Source of the DNA: a bacterium
Lineage (GTDB): Bacteria; UBP6; UBA1177
Assembly (NCBI GenBank): GCA_016290135.1
Contig: JAEESW010000025.1
Coordinates: 1-34,823 of the forward strand
Reading direction: 5' to 3'
DNA: 34,823 bases
The stretch's first letter is position 1. Each line of letters begins with the position of its first letter. This document shows, piece after piece, positions 1-8,802 of the stretch. The translations under genes were made by a program, and so were the position numbers. The notes under the pieces are model-generated. The model was given only the letters and a program-made list of their open reading frames with translations, made no database searches and was not told the origin of the DNA.

Positions 1-1614
1 CTCGTGCGCCTTCTCGATCTCGTCAAGCAGAACGATGGAGTAGGGTTTTCTCCTGACCGCTTCGGTGAGCTGTCCCCCTTCGTCGTAGCCGACGTATCCT
101 GGAGGCGCGCCGATAAGTCTCGAAACGGAGAATTTCTCCATGTATTCGCTCATATCGATACGAACCATGTTGTCAGCCGTGTCGAAAAGCTGTTCCGCCA
201 GTTTTTTGGCAAGTTCTGTTTTGCCGACACCCGTGGGGCCTACGAAAATGAAGGAACCGAGCGGCCTGTTCGGGTTGGTAAGACCTGCACGCGATCTCAG
301 GATCGCCCTCGTGATACTTTCGATTGCTTCGTTCTGACCGATTATCTCCTCTTTCAGCCTGTTCGAAAGATTGAGGATCCTCTCTTTTTCGGTCTGGGTC
401 ATGCTCGAAACCGGAATGCCTGTCCACTTGCTGACGACTTCTGCGATCTGCTTTTCGGTAAGGACTTCGGTAACCATGACATTTTCGTTTTTGGTGATCT
501 CCTGAGCCTCTTTCAGCTTTGCTTCAAGCGTTCTCAGCTTTCCGTACTGGAGTTCGCCCACTTTGTTGAAGTCGCCTTCGCTCTGAGCCCTTTCGATCAT
601 GGTCTTGACCTCGTCGATCTCTTTTTTGAGTTTTTTGACCTCTTCGATCGAAGCCTTTTCCTTCTGCCAGATCTTGTACTGTTTGTCGTACTCGTCAGTT
701 GTCTCTTTCAGACGTTCCTCGACGTTTCTGATTTCCTCTTTTGTCGCACCCGAATCCTTTCTGCGGAAACCTTCGAACTCGATCTGGAGCTGAAGTTTCT
801 TACGCTTGAGGTCGTCAAGCTCTGCCGGCATGCTGTCGTTGTCTGTCCTGAGCATTGCGCACGCTTCATCGATAAGGTCTATCGCCTTGTCGGGCTGGAA
901 ACGGTCTGAAATGTAACGGTTCGAAAGTTTTACCGCCGCCACGATCGCTCCTTCAGAAATCGTGATACCGTGGTGGATCTCGAAACGCTCACGAAGACCA
1001 CGCAGAATTGATATCGTCTCGTCTTCATCCGGCGGCTGGACGATAAGAGGCTGGAACCTTCTTTCAAGGGCGGCATCCTTTTCGATGTACTTCCTGTATT
1101 CGTCGAGAGTCGTAGCTCCGATGCAGTGCAACTCGCCTCGTGCCAGCATAGGTTTGAGCATATTCGCCGCATCCATGCTGCCGTCGGTTTTGCCCGCTCC
1201 GACGATCGTGTGAAGTTCATCGATGAAAAGGATGATTTTTCCTTCCGATTCCTTGACCGCTTTAAGGACGTCTTTCAGCCTTTCCTCGAATTCGCCGCGG
1301 TATTTCGCTCCCGATATAAGGGCACCCATATCGAGCTCGAAGATCTCTTTGTTCTGAAGGCTTACAGGCACGTCGCCGCGGACGATCCTCCGTGCCAGAC
1401 CTTCAACGATCGCCGTCTTGCCGACACCGGGCTGACCGATGATGACCGGGTTGTTTTTGGTCCTTCTCGAAAGGATCCTGATGATCCTTCTGATTTCACC
1501 GTCACGCCCGATCACAGGGTCGAGTTTCCCCGCTTTGGCAAGATCGACAATGTTTCTTCCGTAGTTTTTCCACGAATCTTTGTTCGTTTCATTCTCGTTC
1601 ACATTGTAATCCAT
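1..1614 (-). CDS. clpB: ClpB-type disaggregase, N-domain absent, 3' end outside window
   Basis: AAA+ chaperone that solubilises aggregated proteins with DnaK. 538 residues are visible. NBD1 starts almost at once: the conserved LDPVIGRD stretch is at residues 31-38 and Walker A GQPGVGKT at 60-67. A charged coiled-coil middle domain (Lys/Glu-rich, about 260-380) follows, then the second Walker A GPTGVGKT and Walker [11 protein letters not shown], where the window ends. Usual ClpB has about 145 residues before this NBD1 stretch; here there are about 15. The start at 1614 has a GGAGG 5 nt upstream, and an in-frame TAA lies 4 codons further up (an alternative ATG is at 1626), so the short N-terminus is real in this sequence. 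Divergent from the aminotransferase gene. ClpB identity is certain; the missing N-domain is read directly. Confidence 0.97.
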   Translation of the reverse strand, partial: MDYNVNENETNKDSWKNYGRNIVDLAKAGKLDPVIGRDGEIRRIIRILSRRTKNNPVIIGQPGVGKTAIVEGLARRIVRGDVPVSLQNKEIFELDMGALISGAKYRGEFEERLKDVLKAVKESEGKIILFIDELHTIVGAGKTDGSMDAANMLKPMLARGELHCIGATTLDEYRKYIEKDAALERRFQPLIVQPPDEDETISILRGLRERFEIHHGITISEGAIVAAVKLSNRYISDRFQPDKAIDLIDEACAMLRTDNDSMPAELDDLKRKKLQLQIEFEGFRRKDSGATKEEIRNVEERLKETTDEYDKQYKIWQKEKASIEEVKKLKKEIDEVKTMIERAQSEGDFNKVGELQYGKLRTLEAKLKEAQEITKNENVMVTEVLTEKQIAEVVSKWTGIPVSSMTQTEKERILNLSNRLKEEIIGQNEAIESITRAILRSRAGLTNPNRPLGSFIFVGPTGVGKTELAKKLAEQLFDTADNMVRIDMSEYMEKFSVSRLIGAPPGYVGYDEGGQLTEAVRRKPYSIVLLDEIEKAHE

Positions 1615-1642
1615 AGCAACCTCCATTTAAAATCCGGCATCT

Positions 1643-1669
1643 GTTATAAACAACTTTTCGCGGTTTCAA
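1643..1669 (-). promoter_or_regulatory. Putative clpB promoter
   Basis: On the minus strand, TTGAAA (1669-1664) and TATAAC (1648-1643) are separated by 15 bp, about 30 bp upstream of the clpB start. The preceding C makes a CTTGAAA, which also resembles a heat-shock sigma32 -35 box, but no matching CCCCAT-type -10 is seen. The short spacer lowers confidence. Confidence 0.4.
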
Positions 1670-1780
1670 GGGGGAAAGCCGGAAGATTTTTTTTGATTCC
1701 CGAAAATACTTGCTTTCCCTAAATTATAAGTCTACATTAGGCCGTTGTTTGTTTTATTAACCTAATTATCGGAGGAAATC

Positions 1781-2989
1781 ATGTATTCAAATCTTGACAG
1801 TTATTTTTCAGACATGTCCAAAAGGGCGAAAAAATCGGCTATCAGAGAGTTGCTTAAACTTACGAAGGAACCCGGAATCATTTCTTTTGCAGGCGGTCTT
1901 CCGGCTCCGGAAACTTTCCCGGTAGAGGAACTTCGCGAAGTTACCGAAGAAGTTCTTAAGAACGAAGCTGCTTTCGCACTGCAGTACGGCACGACCGAAG
2001 GTGACGACCTTCTGAGAGAACAGCTTGTAAAACGCTACCGTGAGATGGGTCTCGACATCACGAAGGAAAATCTTGTCATCACGACCGCAAGCCAGCAGTC
2101 GCTCGACTTCCTCGGCAGAGTTTTCATCAACAAGGGCGACAAAGTCATCGTTGAGTTCCCGAGCTACCTCGGCGCACTTCAGGCTTTCAACGCTTTCGGC
2201 GCAAGCCCCATCGGAATTCCTTCCGACGAACACGGTATGGATCCGAAACTTCTCGAAGCAAAACTTGCAGAGCTTCAGGCTAAAGGCGAGCAGGTAAAAT
2301 TCATGTACATCATCCCCGATTTCCAGAACCCGTCGGGTGTCACGATGCCGGAATTCAGAAGAAAAGAGATCATAGAGATCGCTCACAAATACCACGTTCT
2401 CATCGTTGAGGACAGCCCCTACAGAGAACTTCGTTTCGAAGGCGAGGCTCAGCCCACGATCTATCAGCTCGACAAGGAAGGAACGACCATCACGCTCGGA
2501 ACTTTCTCGAAGATCTTTGTTCCGGGATTCAGGATCGGCTGGGTAATCGCAGATCCGAAGATCATTGACAAGTTCGTCACCACGAAACAGTCAGTCGACC
2601 TCTGCACACCGCCTTTCGTTCAGAGAATTGCTGGCAGATACATGGAAAAAGGCCTTTTCTCGACCAAACTCGGCGACATCATCAAACTTTACAAACACAA
2701 AAAAGACCTCATGATGGACTGCTTCGAAAAATACCTTCCGGAAGGGGTAAAATGGACGAACCCGGAAGGCGGTCTCTTCCTTTTCGTTTACCTTCCTGAG
2801 CACATGGATGCTGAGAAACTTTTCAAGATCGCGATCGCAAACAAGGTCGCATTCGTTCTCGGAACGGTCTTCTACTGCGACGGCAGCGGAAAGAACACCC
2901 TCAGGATCAACTTCTCCTACTGCAAAGACGAGCAGATCATCGAGGGCGTAAAGAGACTCGGTCAGGCTATCAGAGAATACAAAGACTAA
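1781..2989 (+). CDS. PLP-dependent class I/II aminotransferase (2-aminoadipate/MocR-like fold)
   Basis: Fold-type I aminotransferase of 402 residues, of the stand-alone group that includes LysN-type 2-aminoadipate and aromatic/branched-chain aminotransferases. Seen: the family start ISFAGGLPAPETFP (34-47), QYG at 69-71, the NPSG turn at 183-186, the cofactor aspartate D211 in VEDSPYRELRF, the Schiff-base lysine K244 in GTFSKIFVPGFRIGW, and a C-terminal LRINFSY segment. There is no N-terminal GntR DNA-binding domain, so this is an enzyme rather than a MocR regulator. ATCGGAGGAAATC precedes the ATG. It is a single-gene unit ended by a strong terminator. Substrate cannot be fixed from sequence; 2-oxoglutarate as amino acceptor is a family expectation. 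Confidence 0.93.
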   Translation: MYSNLDSYFSDMSKRAKKSAIRELLKLTKEPGIISFAGGLPAPETFPVEELREVTEEVLKNEAAFALQYGTTEGDDLLREQLVKRYREMGLDITKENLVITTASQQSLDFLGRVFINKGDKVIVEFPSYLGALQAFNAFGASPIGIPSDEHGMDPKLLEAKLAELQAKGEQVKFMYIIPDFQNPSGVTMPEFRRKEIIEIAHKYHVLIVEDSPYRELRFEGEAQPTIYQLDKEGTTITLGTFSKIFVPGFRIGWVIADPKIIDKFVTTKQSVDLCTPPFVQRIAGRYMEKGLFSTKLGDIIKLYKHKKDLMMDCFEKYLPEGVKWTNPEGGLFLFVYLPEHMDAEKLFKIAIANKVAFVLGTVFYCDGSGKNTLRINFSYCKDEQIIEGVKRLGQAIREYKD

Positions 2990-3015
2990 TTAAATCAGTC
3001 AGTTATTCTTTTTAC

Positions 3016-3042
3016 GGGCTTCCTTCGGGAAGCCCTTTTTTT
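3016..3042 (+). terminator. Rho-independent terminator after the aminotransferase
   Basis: Perfect 8-bp stem GGGCTTCC / GGAAGCCC closed by a TTCG tetraloop and followed by seven T residues, 26 bp after the stop codon. Textbook intrinsic terminator. Confidence 0.95.
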
Positions 3043-3097
3043 CTACTGCCTCTTTGTGCGGGCCTTTTTTAGCCGGTCTATTATTAAAAAACTACTT

Positions 3098-3126
3098 TTG
3101 ACTAAATTATTTCTTTGGTATATAAA
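3098..3126 (+). promoter_or_regulatory. Promoter of the 5'-nucleotidase-like gene
   Basis: TTGACT (3098-3103), 17-bp spacer, TATAAA (3121-3126), 30 bp before the start codon. Both boxes match sigma70 consensus in five of six positions. It lies between the upstream terminator and the GGAGG site of the next gene. Confidence 0.65.
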
Positions 3127-3155
3127 ACCGCGTCTGAATTTTTGGAGGTTTCAAA

Positions 3156-4697
3156 ATGAAAAGAAATTTTTTGGTTTTCCTCTTTGTCTGCGGTCTCAGT
3201 TTTTCGCTTTTCGCGGAGCCGAGACTCCTCACGATCCTTTTTACAAACGATTCTCACGGTATGGCATGGGCGTTTGACGCTCCCGACAGTCCGAAAACAG
3301 GCGGTCTCGCGGCGCAGAAAACTCTTGTCGAGCAGATCAGGAACGAAGTCCAGCTCACGAACGGCGATGTTGTCGTCCTCAGCAGCGGAAACGTGACGAT
3401 GGGCGATCCCAGAAGCAATGTCTGCGAAAACCTGCCGATGATCTCGGGTATGAACCTGATCGGTTACGACGGGATGCTTATCGGAAGCCACGAATTCGAC
3501 TTCGGGATGAAAACTTTCGAAAAAATGCAGAAAGAGGCGAGATTCCCGTTCATGTCTGCCAATCTTTTCTACAAAAATAACAAGCAGGTCGGCAAATCGT
3601 TCATCCAGAAAGAGATGATAAACGGCGTGAAAGTCGCTTTCGTCGGTATCACGACTCCTGAACTTGAGAAGATCTCCAACGCCGGCGTCGAGGGTCTCGT
3701 AAAGGTCCAGGATCCGATCGAAGCTGCGAAAAAAGCAGTCGAAGAACTCAAGAAAAACAATGATTTCGTAGTCGTTCTTTCGAACCTCGGCTATTCAGAC
3801 AAGGAAGTCGATGCTGACGGCTATCCGAGCGACATCAAACTTGCAAAAGAAGTTCCCGGGATCGATCTCATCATCGGAGGAAGGACGAAAGTCCAGATGA
3901 ATGAGCCTGTTTACGTCAACAATGTTCCGATAATCCAGACAGAAGGGCTCGGAAAATGGGTCGGCAGATTCGACTTCTACTTCGAAGGCAAGGAGCTCGT
4001 CCAGAAGAATTTCAAGCTTTACCCGATAAACATCAAGGAAAAGATAGTTAAAAGCAACGGAAGCGTAACCTACGAAAACCGCGGCAAAGACCTTGTTGAA
4101 AATGAGGCTATGCTGAAAATGCTCAACGATTTCAACTGTGAATTTTCGACTCAGGTCGTAGGCGAACTTGCAGACTCTTTCAACGGCGAAAGGAATTTCG
4201 TACGCAACAATCCTTCGACTCTCGGCGTTTTCATCGCATCTGTCATGAAGGAAAGAGCAAATGTCGACATCGCTTTTGCAAACGGCGGCGCGATCAGGCA
4301 GGGGCTCAACCGCGGCATAGTCAACGAGATGGATATCTACAGCGTTTTCCCGTTCGAAGACACGATCGTCACAGGTTCGATCAGCGGCTCGCAGCTTGAG
4401 GAAGTCATCAACCTTTCGCTCAAAAACAAAGGGCAGGGCGGTTTCCTCCACTTCTACGGCGTTGAATTCTCCGTTTCCGGCGGAAAAGCATCGAACATCA
4501 AAGTAAACGGTGCCGCTCTCGATGCAGGCAAGACCTATACTTTCGCAGTAAATTCCTTCGTTGCGGGCGGCGGCGACGGCTTCGAAATGATGCCGAAACT
4601 CAAACTCAACGACACAAAGATCTCCGTTCCTGCGGCAGTCATCGAATACATCAAACGCGAAAAATACATCGAACCCCCGAAAGTTTCTGGCAAATAG
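3156..4697 (+). CDS. Secreted 5'-nucleotidase (UshA-like) family protein with degraded metal site
   Basis: 513 residues: Sec signal peptide (1-20, likely cut after FSLFA), N-terminal metallophosphatase-type domain (about 24-270) and C-terminal 5'-nucleotidase domain (about 330-500). The family normally hydrolyses nucleotides in the periplasm with two metals. Here the first metal motif is kept (NDSHG, D32 and H34), as are the catalytic pair H112 and D115 in SHEFD. Four other sites differ: N79 in SSGNV replaces the bridging Asp, S111 replaces Asn of GNHE, N210 in VLSNLGY replaces a His, and R243/K245 in GGRTK replace the His-x-His/Gln pair. The second domain looks intact (NGGAIRQGL, VFPFEDTIV, NSFVAGGGDGFE). 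Start chosen at the ATG after TTGGAGG. I infer a binding protein or altered enzyme rather than a normal nucleotidase. Confidence 0.9.
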   Translation: MKRNFLVFLFVCGLSFSLFAEPRLLTILFTNDSHGMAWAFDAPDSPKTGGLAAQKTLVEQIRNEVQLTNGDVVVLSSGNVTMGDPRSNVCENLPMISGMNLIGYDGMLIGSHEFDFGMKTFEKMQKEARFPFMSANLFYKNNKQVGKSFIQKEMINGVKVAFVGITTPELEKISNAGVEGLVKVQDPIEAAKKAVEELKKNNDFVVVLSNLGYSDKEVDADGYPSDIKLAKEVPGIDLIIGGRTKVQMNEPVYVNNVPIIQTEGLGKWVGRFDFYFEGKELVQKNFKLYPINIKEKIVKSNGSVTYENRGKDLVENEAMLKMLNDFNCEFSTQVVGELADSFNGERNFVRNNPSTLGVFIASVMKERANVDIAFANGGAIRQGLNRGIVNEMDIYSVFPFEDTIVTGSISGSQLEEVINLSLKNKGQGGFLHFYGVEFSVSGGKASNIKVNGAALDAGKTYTFAVNSFVAGGGDGFEMMPKLKLNDTKISVPAAVIEYIKREKYIEPPKVSGK

Positions 4698-4736
4698 GTC
4701 AATTTAATTATTTCAGTAAATAGTTCAGGTATTGTC

Positions 4737-5123
4737 ATGAACATGTTTCAGGCTGTAAAAAGTGTTTTTTTAAAGTATTTTGAGTTCAAAGGGCGCGCAG
4801 GCAGAAGCGAGTACTGGTATTTCGTTTTGTTTAACCTCATTGTTTTCGGGATACTTATCGCTATCGGAGGATTCCCGGGCAAAGGTCACCGGAATATCCT
4901 GTTGAGCATATACTGTCTGGCAACTCTCTGTCCCTCTATGGCTCTGAGGTGGCGGCGCCTTCACGATATCGGGAAATCAGGGCTCTGGTGGTTCGTTTCT
5001 CTGATCCCGGGAATAGGAAGCTGGATCTTTCTGTATTGGGCTGCCCAGCCCGGCGAGATCGGGCCGAATCCATACGGTCCCGATCCGGAAATTCCGGATC
5101 AGAGAGAGGATATTATCGGATAA
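4737..5123 (+). CDS. DUF805 family inner-membrane protein
   Basis: 128 residues with the family signature: FKGRAGRSEYWYFVLFN near the N-terminus, a first membrane segment about 26-45, RWRRLHDIGKSGLWWF at about 71-86, a second hydrophobic pair about 50-65 and 83-101, and a C-terminal G(E)IGPNPYGPDP tail. The function of DUF805 proteins is not established; they are small polytopic membrane proteins. It follows the nucleotidase-like gene by 39 bp with no terminator between, so it may be co-transcribed. The SD (CAGG) is weak. Confidence 0.92.
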   Translation: MNMFQAVKSVFLKYFEFKGRAGRSEYWYFVLFNLIVFGILIAIGGFPGKGHRNILLSIYCLATLCPSMALRWRRLHDIGKSGLWWFVSLIPGIGSWIFLYWAAQPGEIGPNPYGPDPEIPDQREDIIG

Positions 5124-5243
5124 CCGGTAGTTGCTGGCGATCGCCCTCTTTTTAAGTAGTCATTTTAATTTAAATATTGCATTTAGGTTGATAATGCCTA
5201 TAATTCTGCGTTTTTTTCGGGTTTTGTGACGATGAAAGCAGGG

Positions 5244-5272
5244 TTGACAAACAAACAAACCTCTTCTACTTT
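5244..5272 (+). promoter_or_regulatory. Possible promoter and leader of the DUF1566 lipoprotein gene
   Basis: The 253-bp gap 5124-5376 holds a consensus -35 TTGACA (5244-5249) with a weak -10 TACTTT (5267-5272) at 17 bp. Just downstream is an inverted repeat GAAAAAC-CGTC-GTTTTTC (5282-5299), then a very AT-rich stretch and AAGGAGG before the ATG. A GGCGATCGCC palindrome plus a CTCTTTTT run at 5136-5152 may weakly terminate the upstream gene. The -10 is poor, so the exact promoter is uncertain. Confidence 0.35.
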
Positions 5273-5376
5273 AATACTACAGAAAAACCGTCGTTTTTCA
5301 AGGAAATTCTTAATAAAATTCAGTAATTATACAAATTTTTATAAAAATATTCTGTCAACTTTTTAAGGAGGAAAAA

Positions 5377-5871
5377 ATGAAAAGATTTGCTCTGTTACTT
5401 TTTGCCGCTTTTGCTTTGGTTTCATGCGGCGGTACTGAAGAAACTCTAGAAGATAACCCAACTTCTGATTGGTCAAAAAGGGCTTTGGAAGTTATGACGT
5501 GGGAAGATGCACAAAAATATTGTGATAAACTTTCGGAAAACGGCTACGACGATTGGCGTTTTCCTACAATAGATGAACTCCGAAGTTTAATTATAAACTG
5601 TAAAGAAACGGAAGTTGATGGAGAGTGTCCGATTTCAGAGAAAAACAATGAGCTTCCTTTCGGTACTGCAACGGAGATCTCAGAGCACTGCAAAGGCTGT
5701 GAAGACGGCAAAAATCACAGCAAATTTGGAGATAAAGGATGGTATTGGTCTTCTTCGGAAAGATCGGAAGATGCAACGGTCGCTTTCCGGGTAAATTTCG
5801 ATACAGGAGAGGTCGTAAATTACAATAAAGACCATAAATACAACGTCCGCTGTGTCAGAACCGCTGATTAG
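5377..5871 (+). CDS. Small lipoprotein with one DUF1566 (Lcl C-terminal) domain
   Basis: 164 residues. Signal peptide with lipobox LVSC (Cys17), followed by GG, which favours outer-membrane sorting if the E. coli rule holds. The DUF1566 hallmarks are in order: MTWEDAQKYCDKLSENGYDDWR (about 40-61), FPTIDELRSL, WYWSSSE, and a terminal RCVR. Four Cys lie between the two halves (NCKETEVDGECP, HCKGC). The domain is found in secreted or surface proteins of many bacteria; its binding partner is unknown. Perfect AAGGAGG 6 nt before the ATG. Two longer relatives are in this window (32444-34114 and 34270-34823), so the genome uses this fold repeatedly. Confidence 0.85.
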   Translation: MKRFALLLFAAFALVSCGGTEETLEDNPTSDWSKRALEVMTWEDAQKYCDKLSENGYDDWRFPTIDELRSLIINCKETEVDGECPISEKNNELPFGTATEISEHCKGCEDGKNHSKFGDKGWYWSSSERSEDATVAFRVNFDTGEVVNYNKDHKYNVRCVRTAD

Positions 5872-5902
5872 CGTACGGGCTCACAAAACAAGAGCTTGAT
5901 TT

Positions 5903-6727
5903 TCAACAAGTTTTCCCTGAATTTTTATCTGTTAGCAGTCGTTGTTCAGCGACATTTTCAAGTATTTGCATCTGCTGAATGGCGATTTTGTTGAGTTTTT
6001 CTATACGCTCGGACTGCGGAAACCCGTCATTTATGAAAACTGCGTTCAAATTTTCCATATTTGAAAGGCAGATCAGCTGATTTATCGTGGCATAATCGCG
6101 GATATTGCCGGAAAGTTCCGGATTGCTATCGCGCCACTCTTTTGCAGTCATTCCAAAGAGCGCGACATTAAGCATATCGGCTTCATCGGCATAGACAAAA
6201 GACTTTTGAGCCGCTGTAAGTTCAGGCGGGATCAGGTTACGGCTGACTGCGCTCGTGTGAATGTGATAGTTTATCTTCGCAAGTTCGCGTTTTGCGCTCC
6301 AGCCGAGCTGTTTCTGTTCTTCTGCTTTAAGACGCTGAAAATCTTTGACCATATATATCTTGAATTCCGGGCTGATCCACATCGCAAATTCAAAGGCTAT
6401 GTCTTTGTGAGCGTAAGTGCCGCCGTAACGCCCCGCCTTTGCCTGCAGACTTACAGCGTGTGTCCGTTCCACAAACTCTTTTACGCTTATCTTGAAACTG
6501 TTCAGACCTGACCGGCTTTTAATTGTGGCGAATTCGCTATAATTAAAATTTGGATTGTAAACTTCCTCCCAAATACCGATATACTCCAAAGTGTTTCTAT
6601 TTCTAAGCCAGTCGCTGACAAAAAAATCACCGTCTTTTGCTTTCAGCATATCAGTCAGACAAAGATAATCCTCGTTGTTCACACGAATTACCGAAATAGT
6701 CTCACCTTTCACTGTTAACTTTTGCAT
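5903..6727 (-). CDS. KilA-N domain protein, chromosomal orphan
   Basis: 274 residues from the ATG at 6727, chosen because GGAGGTTCAA precedes it; upstream in-frame codons (to 6805) read through the promoter region. The N-terminal third is a KilA-N domain: ISVIRVNNEDYLCLTDML, then SRSGLNSFKISVKEF, and the diagnostic GRYGGTYAHKDIAFEFAMW followed by ISPEFKIYMVKDFQRLK. The C-terminal part (about 150-274) is a conserved companion region (RELAKINYHIHT, FVYADEADMLNVALFGMTAKEWR) ending in a helical tail. KilA-N is a DNA-binding domain of phages and large DNA viruses, also found alone in many bacterial chromosomes. No phage genes are near. It converges on the DUF1566 gene with only 31 bp between. Function unknown; regulator or phage remnant. 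Confidence 0.88.
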   Translation of the reverse strand: MQKLTVKGETISVIRVNNEDYLCLTDMLKAKDGDFFVSDWLRNRNTLEYIGIWEEVYNPNFNYSEFATIKSRSGLNSFKISVKEFVERTHAVSLQAKAGRYGGTYAHKDIAFEFAMWISPEFKIYMVKDFQRLKAEEQKQLGWSAKRELAKINYHIHTSAVSRNLIPPELTAAQKSFVYADEADMLNVALFGMTAKEWRDSNPELSGNIRDYATINQLICLSNMENLNAVFINDGFPQSERIEKLNKIAIQQMQILENVAEQRLLTDKNSGKTC

Positions 6728-6767
6728 TTGAACCTCCAAAGATATCAAAGAAAATTTTCTGATAAAT

Positions 6768-6796
6768 AGAATAGAAATTTTGACAGACAAGTCAAA
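6768..6796 (-). promoter_or_regulatory. Promoter with overlapping inverted repeat for the KilA-N gene
   Basis: Minus-strand TTGACT (6795-6790), 16-bp spacer, TATTCT (6773-6768), about 40 bp before the start. The -35 box lies within an inverted repeat TTTGAC-AGACAA-GTCAAA (6779-6796), a plausible operator for repression, possibly by the KilA-N protein itself. Boxes are seen; the operator role is inference. Confidence 0.45.
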
Positions 6797-6966
6797 TTTT
6801 ATCATATAAAATTTATCATAAATTCTAATTGTTTAGTGATTCGTCTCTTTTTCAAAGGTATTTACTTCAATTTTCAAAAAATATTGCTAAGATACTTCGC
6901 TTTTGCGTTTTTGTGCTTATATGGAGTCGCAAGCTCTTTTATGTGTGAAATTTTTGGGAGAAATAT

Positions 6967-8799
6967 ATGAGATTCAATTACAGGACTTTGATCGTTTGGC
7001 TTTTTATCGCAGTTCTCGCTTTTGTGGCCATAAGTCTTTCAAGAATGACGGAATCGGCTCCGGTCAGCGAAATCAACATGACCGAGTTCAGGCAGAAAGT
7101 TAAAAATCAGGAGATCAAAGAGGTTTTTATCGACGGGATCGAGTTCAGCGGCGTTCTCAACGACGGAAAAGACACCAAATTCACTGTTATCGGCCCGAGC
7201 GGAGAAAGGATGTCGGAATTTCTGGCAGAAAACAATGTCCCGGCGACCTACAAGAAGCCGGAAGACGATTCGCTTTGGAAGACTCTCCTCATTTCGTGGC
7301 TTCCGATGATCGTTTTCGTCGCGATCTTCATCTTTTTCCTGCGTCAGATGAACGGCGGAAACAACAAGGCTTTCTCTTTCGGGAAAAGCAAGCACAGAAT
7401 GATCTCGAAGGACCAGAACCAGATCCGTTTCAAGGATGTTGCGGGAGTGGATGAGGCGAAAGAAGAGCTCGAAGAAGTCGTTGATTTCCTCAAAAAACCG
7501 TCGGTTTACACAAAGATCGGCGCGAAGATCCCGCACGGAGTCCTTCTTGTGGGGCCTCCCGGAACAGGCAAGACTTTGCTTGCAAAAGCAGTTGCGGGGG
7601 AAGCTGATGTTCCTTTCTTCATCATAAGCGGTTCCGATTTCGTCGAAATGTTCGTCGGTGTCGGTGCAAGCAGAGTCAGAGATTTGTTTGAAAGCGCGAA
7701 GGCAAAGGCTCCGTGCATAATTTTTGTCGATGAGATCGATGCGGTAGGGCGGCAGCGCGGAGCAGGTCTTGGCGGCGGAAACGACGAGAGAGAACAGACT
7801 TTGAACCAGCTTTTAGTCGAAATGGACGGTTTCGGAAGCGATCTCGGAATAATCGTTATCGCAGCTACCAACAGGCCTGACGTCCTCGATCCGGCGCTTC
7901 TTCGTCCCGGCAGATTCGACAGACAGGTCTACGTGCCGCTTCCTGACATCAAAGGGCGCGAACTCATTCTCAAAGTCCATGCTGAAAAGATAAAAACCGC
8001 ACCTGATATCAATTTTGCAGATATAGCGAAAGGAACTCCGGGGCTTTCGGGCGCCGATCTCGCCAACCTTCTCAACGAAGCGGCCCTGATCGCGGCTTCA
8101 CGATCTGAAAACGAAGTGACGATGGCCGATATCGAAGACGCGAAAGACAAGATATTCATGGGAAAAGCGCGCAAAACGATGGTTCAGACTCCCGAAGAAA
8201 AGAAGGATACCGCTTACCACGAGGCGGGTCATGTCGTCGTCGGGCTCTATTCGAAATATGCCGATCCGGTGCACAAAGTTTCGATCGTGCCGCGCGGAAG
8301 GGCTTTGGGCGTAACGCAGCAGCTTCCCGAAAAGGACAAGTATTCCTATCACAGAGCCGAGCTCATCGACAGGATCAAAGTCCTCATGGGCGGAAGAGCG
8401 GCGGAAGAAGTCTTCATCGGCAGGATCACGACCGGTGCAGGAAACGATATCGAACGCGCGACGCAGATCGCCCGTAATATGGTCATGCAGTGGGGCATGG
8501 GCGAGGATCTTGGTCCTATCAGCTACGGTGAAAAGGAAGAACAGGTCTTCTTAGGCCGCGAGCTCGGAAAGAGGACGCAGGTGAGCGAAGCGACCTCGCA
8601 GAAAATCGATGAGGAAGTCCAGAAGATCATCGAAACAGCCTATGCTGATGCTAAAAACATGCTTGAGACCCACAGAGACGGCGTTGAAAGGCTCGTAGCC
8701 GCGCTTATCGAGAAAGAGACTCTGGAGCGCGATGAAATAATGGAAGCGGTTGAGCCAAAATCGCAGACGGAAGCAGCCGAAGAGGAGAAAACGGAATAA
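6967..8799 (+). CDS. ftsH: ATP-dependent zinc metalloprotease FtsH
   Basis: 610 residues, normal length. Membrane-anchored hexameric protease that degrades membrane and regulatory proteins. Two membrane segments (about 7-25 and 104-125) flank a periplasmic loop. AAA+ module: Walker A GPPGTGKT 196-203, pore loop MFVGVGA 228-234, Walker B IFVDEID 252-258, and a second region of homology from [20 protein letters not shown]. Peptidase: HEAGH 418-422 with D494 ([10 protein letters not shown]) as third zinc ligand. The C-terminus is Glu-rich. The start has GGGAG upstream. It leads a tight operon with the transglycosylase (3-bp gap) and pgsA, so the operon links envelope protein quality control, peptidoglycan cleavage and phospholipid synthesis. 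Confidence 0.98.
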   Translation: MRFNYRTLIVWLFIAVLAFVAISLSRMTESAPVSEINMTEFRQKVKNQEIKEVFIDGIEFSGVLNDGKDTKFTVIGPSGERMSEFLAENNVPATYKKPEDDSLWKTLLISWLPMIVFVAIFIFFLRQMNGGNNKAFSFGKSKHRMISKDQNQIRFKDVAGVDEAKEELEEVVDFLKKPSVYTKIGAKIPHGVLLVGPPGTGKTLLAKAVAGEADVPFFIISGSDFVEMFVGVGASRVRDLFESAKAKAPCIIFVDEIDAVGRQRGAGLGGGNDEREQTLNQLLVEMDGFGSDLGIIVIAATNRPDVLDPALLRPGRFDRQVYVPLPDIKGRELILKVHAEKIKTAPDINFADIAKGTPGLSGADLANLLNEAALIAASRSENEVTMADIEDAKDKIFMGKARKTMVQTPEEKKDTAYHEAGHVVVGLYSKYADPVHKVSIVPRGRALGVTQQLPEKDKYSYHRAELIDRIKVLMGGRAAEEVFIGRITTGAGNDIERATQIARNMVMQWGMGEDLGPISYGEKEEQVFLGRELGKRTQVSEATSQKIDEEVQKIIETAYADAKNMLETHRDGVERLVAALIEKETLERDEIMEAVEPKSQTEAAEEEKTE

Positions 8800-8802
8800 A
8801 TA

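Noticed and set aside
4-909. A 301-codon plus-strand frame over clpB
   Set aside because: It is antisense to a clear ClpB coding frame with both Walker motifs; the plus translation has no recognisable family.
5136-5145. GGCGATCGCC palindrome, like the cyanobacterial HIP1 site
   Set aside because: A single 10-bp occurrence, and nothing else in the window points to cyanobacteria. Perhaps part of a weak terminator.
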